32,183 bases of DNA from assembly GCA_023480885.1 (NCBI GenBank), contig JAMCWX010000038.1, positions 1-32,183 of the forward strand, read 5' to 3'. Made by a program: the position numbers and the translations under genes. Below the pieces are notes generated by a model. That model was not told where the DNA came from. It saw only the letters and a list, made by a program, of their open reading frames with translations, and ran no database searches. How positions within the stretch are numbered: position 1 is the stretch's first letter; each line of letters opens with the position of its first letter. This DNA comes from Chloroflexota bacterium. Its GTDB lineage: Bacteria; Chloroflexota; UBA6077; FW602-bin22; JACPRP01. Below, in pieces: positions 30,547 to 32,183 of the stretch.

Positions 30547-31479
30547 CTAGTTCCTCGATTGCGCCAACAGAAGCAGTATCGCCTTCTGAATGTGCAGCCT
30601 GTTCTCAGCCTGGTCAAAGACTACCGAATGAGGCCCGTCCATTATGTCGTCGGTGATCTCCTCTCCTCTGTGGGCGGGGAGGCAATGCATTACGATGACG
30701 TTCGGCGAGGCAGACGAAACGAGCTTGGAGTCGACCTGGTAGGGCGCGAATATAGCAAGCCTCTTCTCCCGCTCGTCTTCCTGGCCCATGCTCGTCCAGA
30801 CGTCCGTATAGATAACGTCTGCACCATTGACCGCCTCTTCTGGCGACTGCGTCTGGCTCACCAACGCTCCGCTAGCCAGCGCAGCTTCCTGGGCTTTGCG
30901 GACGATCTCTGGATTGCATTCGTAGCCGGATGGCGTTGCGACCTTGATGTTTACGCCTAACTTTCCTGAAGCCAGCAGCAGCGAATGGGCGACGTTATTG
31001 CCGTCGCCGACGTACGCGAGGTTCACTCCTCGGAGGCGTCTAAGCTTCTCAGAGATGGTTAGCATATCGCCAAGCGCCTGGCAAGGATGACTCAAATCTG
31101 ACAGGCCATTGATGACAGGGACCGCAGAATGCGTGGCAAGTAGCTCCACATTTCGATGGGCGAAGGTCCGAATCATAATGAAATCGACATAACGACCGAG
31201 GATGCGCGCTACATCGGGAATGCTCTCTCGCTTACCCAGTTGGATTTCGCTAGGAGATAGATACAATGGATGCCCGCCAAGCTCGAGCATCGCTACCTCA
31301 AAAGAGACCCTTGTTCGCAACGAGGGCTTCTCGAATATCATGCCAAGCGTGTTGCCTGCCAGAGGTTGCTGCCTGCGACCTGTTGCCCGCTCAGCCTTTA
31401 GGCGTGCTGCAGTATCGATTATCTCCTGGACTTCGTTGCTGGACAGATCGGAAATGCTAACAAGATGTTTGGCTTTCAA
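30547..31479 (-). CDS. argF: Ornithine carbamoyltransferase
   Basis: A protein of 310 residues from TTG 31479 ([11 protein letters not shown]), chosen because GAGGTGG lies six bases upstream; the frame reaches back to a GTG at 31494 that would overlap the site. The carbamoyl-phosphate motif [16 protein letters not shown] (STRT-like, here SLRT), the HRN-like FAHRNVELL, the [15 protein letters not shown] ornithine loop and [13 protein letters not shown] are all present. It catalyses carbamoyl phosphate plus ornithine to citrulline. The gene begins the minus-strand cluster and has its own promoter. Confidence 0.96.
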   Translation of the reverse strand: MKAKHLVSISDLSSNEVQEIIDTAARLKAERATGRRQQPLAGNTLGMIFEKPSLRTRVSFEVAMLELGGHPLYLSPSEIQLGKRESIPDVARILGRYVDFIMIRTFAHRNVELLATHSAVPVINGLSDLSHPCQALGDMLTISEKLRRLRGVNLAYVGDGNNVAHSLLLASGKLGVNIKVATPSGYECNPEIVRKAQEAALASGALVSQTQSPEEAVNGADVIYTDVWTSMGQEDEREKRLAIFAPYQVDSKLVSSASPNVIVMHCLPAHRGEEITDDIMDGPHSVVFDQAENRLHIQKAILLLLAQSRN

Positions 31480-31524
31480 ACTGCACCACCTCACTAGATT
31501 GCTGGTGCGCGAACACGCACGCTA

Positions 31525-31554
31525 AGTATACCACAGCCTTGGATACTATGGTAA
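31525..31554 (-). promoter_or_regulatory. Promoter of argF and the cluster
   Basis: On the minus strand TTACCA (31549-31554), 18 bp, TATACT (31525-31530), with an extended -10 TG. The leader to the start is about 40 bases. Confidence 0.55.
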
Positions 31555-31635
31555 CAGCACTTTTGGGGGATTAGTTGGCGCTAGATTAGCTATATGGCAA
31601 CTGGTGAAGGTTGTGGAATGGTACCGCTGGTCGCG

Positions 31636-32183
31636 TTACGGGCGTGGGGGTGTTGGCGACGCTGGTGGTGGCGTCGGCGTAATTGGCGACCGCGTTGGCG
31701 TGGGCTGTGGCGCTGGGGTTGAGGTTGGCGGCGCAGGCGTTGCGGTCGGACTGACGACGGGTACAGGGGTCGGACTGCCAGGAGTAGGCGTCGGCGGGGT
31801 CTTCGTCGGCGACGCAGGAACAGGTGTCACGATGGGACGCGGGGTGTGTGTTGGAGTATGCGTCGGCAACGGCGGGACGTAGCGCGTAGGCGTGGCTCCA
31901 AGAATTTGTATTGTGGGCGGTACGAACGGCGTGAAAGTCGCTGTTGGTATATCTGTTGGCGTGGGGCTCGGCAGCGGCGTGAGCGTTGGAGCCGAGCTGG
32001 CTATGAAACCCTTGATGCGAGGCTCGGCAATTATGCTGCTTATACCCAGACAATATAGGGACGAGACGCCAAGAAACACGACTATGAGCACAACGTGCAG
32101 CGTATTAGATTGCCCTGAATAGTCTTTATACCACTGCCAGAGACGTTTCAAGTGATCGCTCTTTTCTAGACGCGACTTCCGCT
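31636..32183 (-). CDS. Membrane-anchored Thr/Pro-rich protein, 5' end may lie outside window
   Basis: The frame is open to the right edge. A TTG at 32151 would give 171 residues but lacks a convincing ribosome binding site. The preceding in-frame codons also read well (SRLEKSDHL), so the gene is probably truncated by the window. A membrane span ([20 protein letters not shown]) is followed by a long extracellular low-complexity tail of TP, TPT and PTP repeats. Such tails are typical of Chloroflexota surface proteins. A function cannot be assigned. Confidence 0.65.
   Translation of the reverse strand, partial: RKSRLEKSDHLKRLWQWYKDYSGQSNTLHVVLIVVFLGVSSLYCLGISSIIAEPRIKGFIASSAPTLTPLPSPTPTDIPTATFTPFVPPTIQILGATPTRYVPPLPTHTPTHTPRPIVTPVPASPTKTPPTPTPGSPTPVPVVSPTATPAPPTSTPAPQPTPTRSPITPTPPPASPTPPRP

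Noticed and set aside
31586..32053. Alternative minus-strand frame of 155 codons at the right edge
   Set aside because: Out-of-frame reading of the Thr/Pro-rich repeat region, rich in Asn/His/Ala; the overlapping frame with a membrane span is the natural one.

Overview
The window is about 32 kb of a bacterial chromosome of moderately high GC. It has two parts: the right-hand end of an integrated viral element (1 to about 11,680) and a host segment (about 11,681 to the end). The host genes suggest an anaerobic member of the Chloroflexota. The clues are a threonine/proline-rich TP-repeat protein, an XPB/Ssl2-type helicase-associated protein, a GltD-like flavoprotein fused to ferredoxin and MvhD modules, a DUF5658-like protein and a decarboxylase-type carboxyltransferase. 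This assignment comes from gene content only; there is no rRNA or other marker to test it.

Element, 1-11,680. About nineteen small, tightly packed genes run on the plus strand, often with TGATG or TAATG overlaps. They end against two minus-strand genes: a frame-disrupted small gene and a tyrosine integrase. The integrase lies just downstream of the 3' end of a tRNA-Lys gene, which is the usual layout for integration into a tRNA 3' end. The other attachment site is left of the window. The first block (2-3797) encodes surface or receptor-binding type proteins: a phage-like structural protein, a LamG-type lectin fold and a beta-helix spike with DHKHG repeats. Next come a membrane-anchored lytic transglycosylase, a run of small single-span membrane proteins, very basic small proteins, an FtsK/HerA (A32-like) packaging ATPase, a zinc-knuckle-like protein and holin-like proteins. 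No terminase, portal, tail tube or tape-measure gene is visible. The best reading is a tailless virus, possibly with an internal membrane; a filamentous virus is the main alternative. The capsid protein is not identified and may lie outside the window. The element also carries three repeat structures: a perfect 30-bp inverted repeat flanking one gene, a pair of near-identical 18-bp palindromes in front of two genes on opposite strands, and a 32-bp near-perfect palindrome.

Host, 11,681-22,182. This part holds tRNA-Lys(TTT), a NagD-type HAD phosphatase, a 690-residue helicase-associated-domain protein, tRNA-Arg(GCG), a propionyl/methylmalonyl-CoA carboxyltransferase subunit, and tRNA-Ser(GCT) and tRNA-Ser(TGA). 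These are followed by a divergent promoter pair, a large electron-transfer flavoprotein, a beta-phosphoglucomutase-like HAD protein, two small genes and a small membrane protein.

Host, 22,230-31,479. A compact minus-strand cluster reads argF, a giant TPR protein, cdaA, cdaR, der, plsY, gpsA and an HU gene. Spacing is mostly 0-10 bp, with larger gaps of about 70 bp (cdaR-der) and 45 bp (plsY-gpsA). It joins arginine synthesis, c-di-AMP signalling, ribosome assembly, phospholipid synthesis and nucleoid architecture. The right edge cuts a membrane-anchored Thr/Pro-rich protein.
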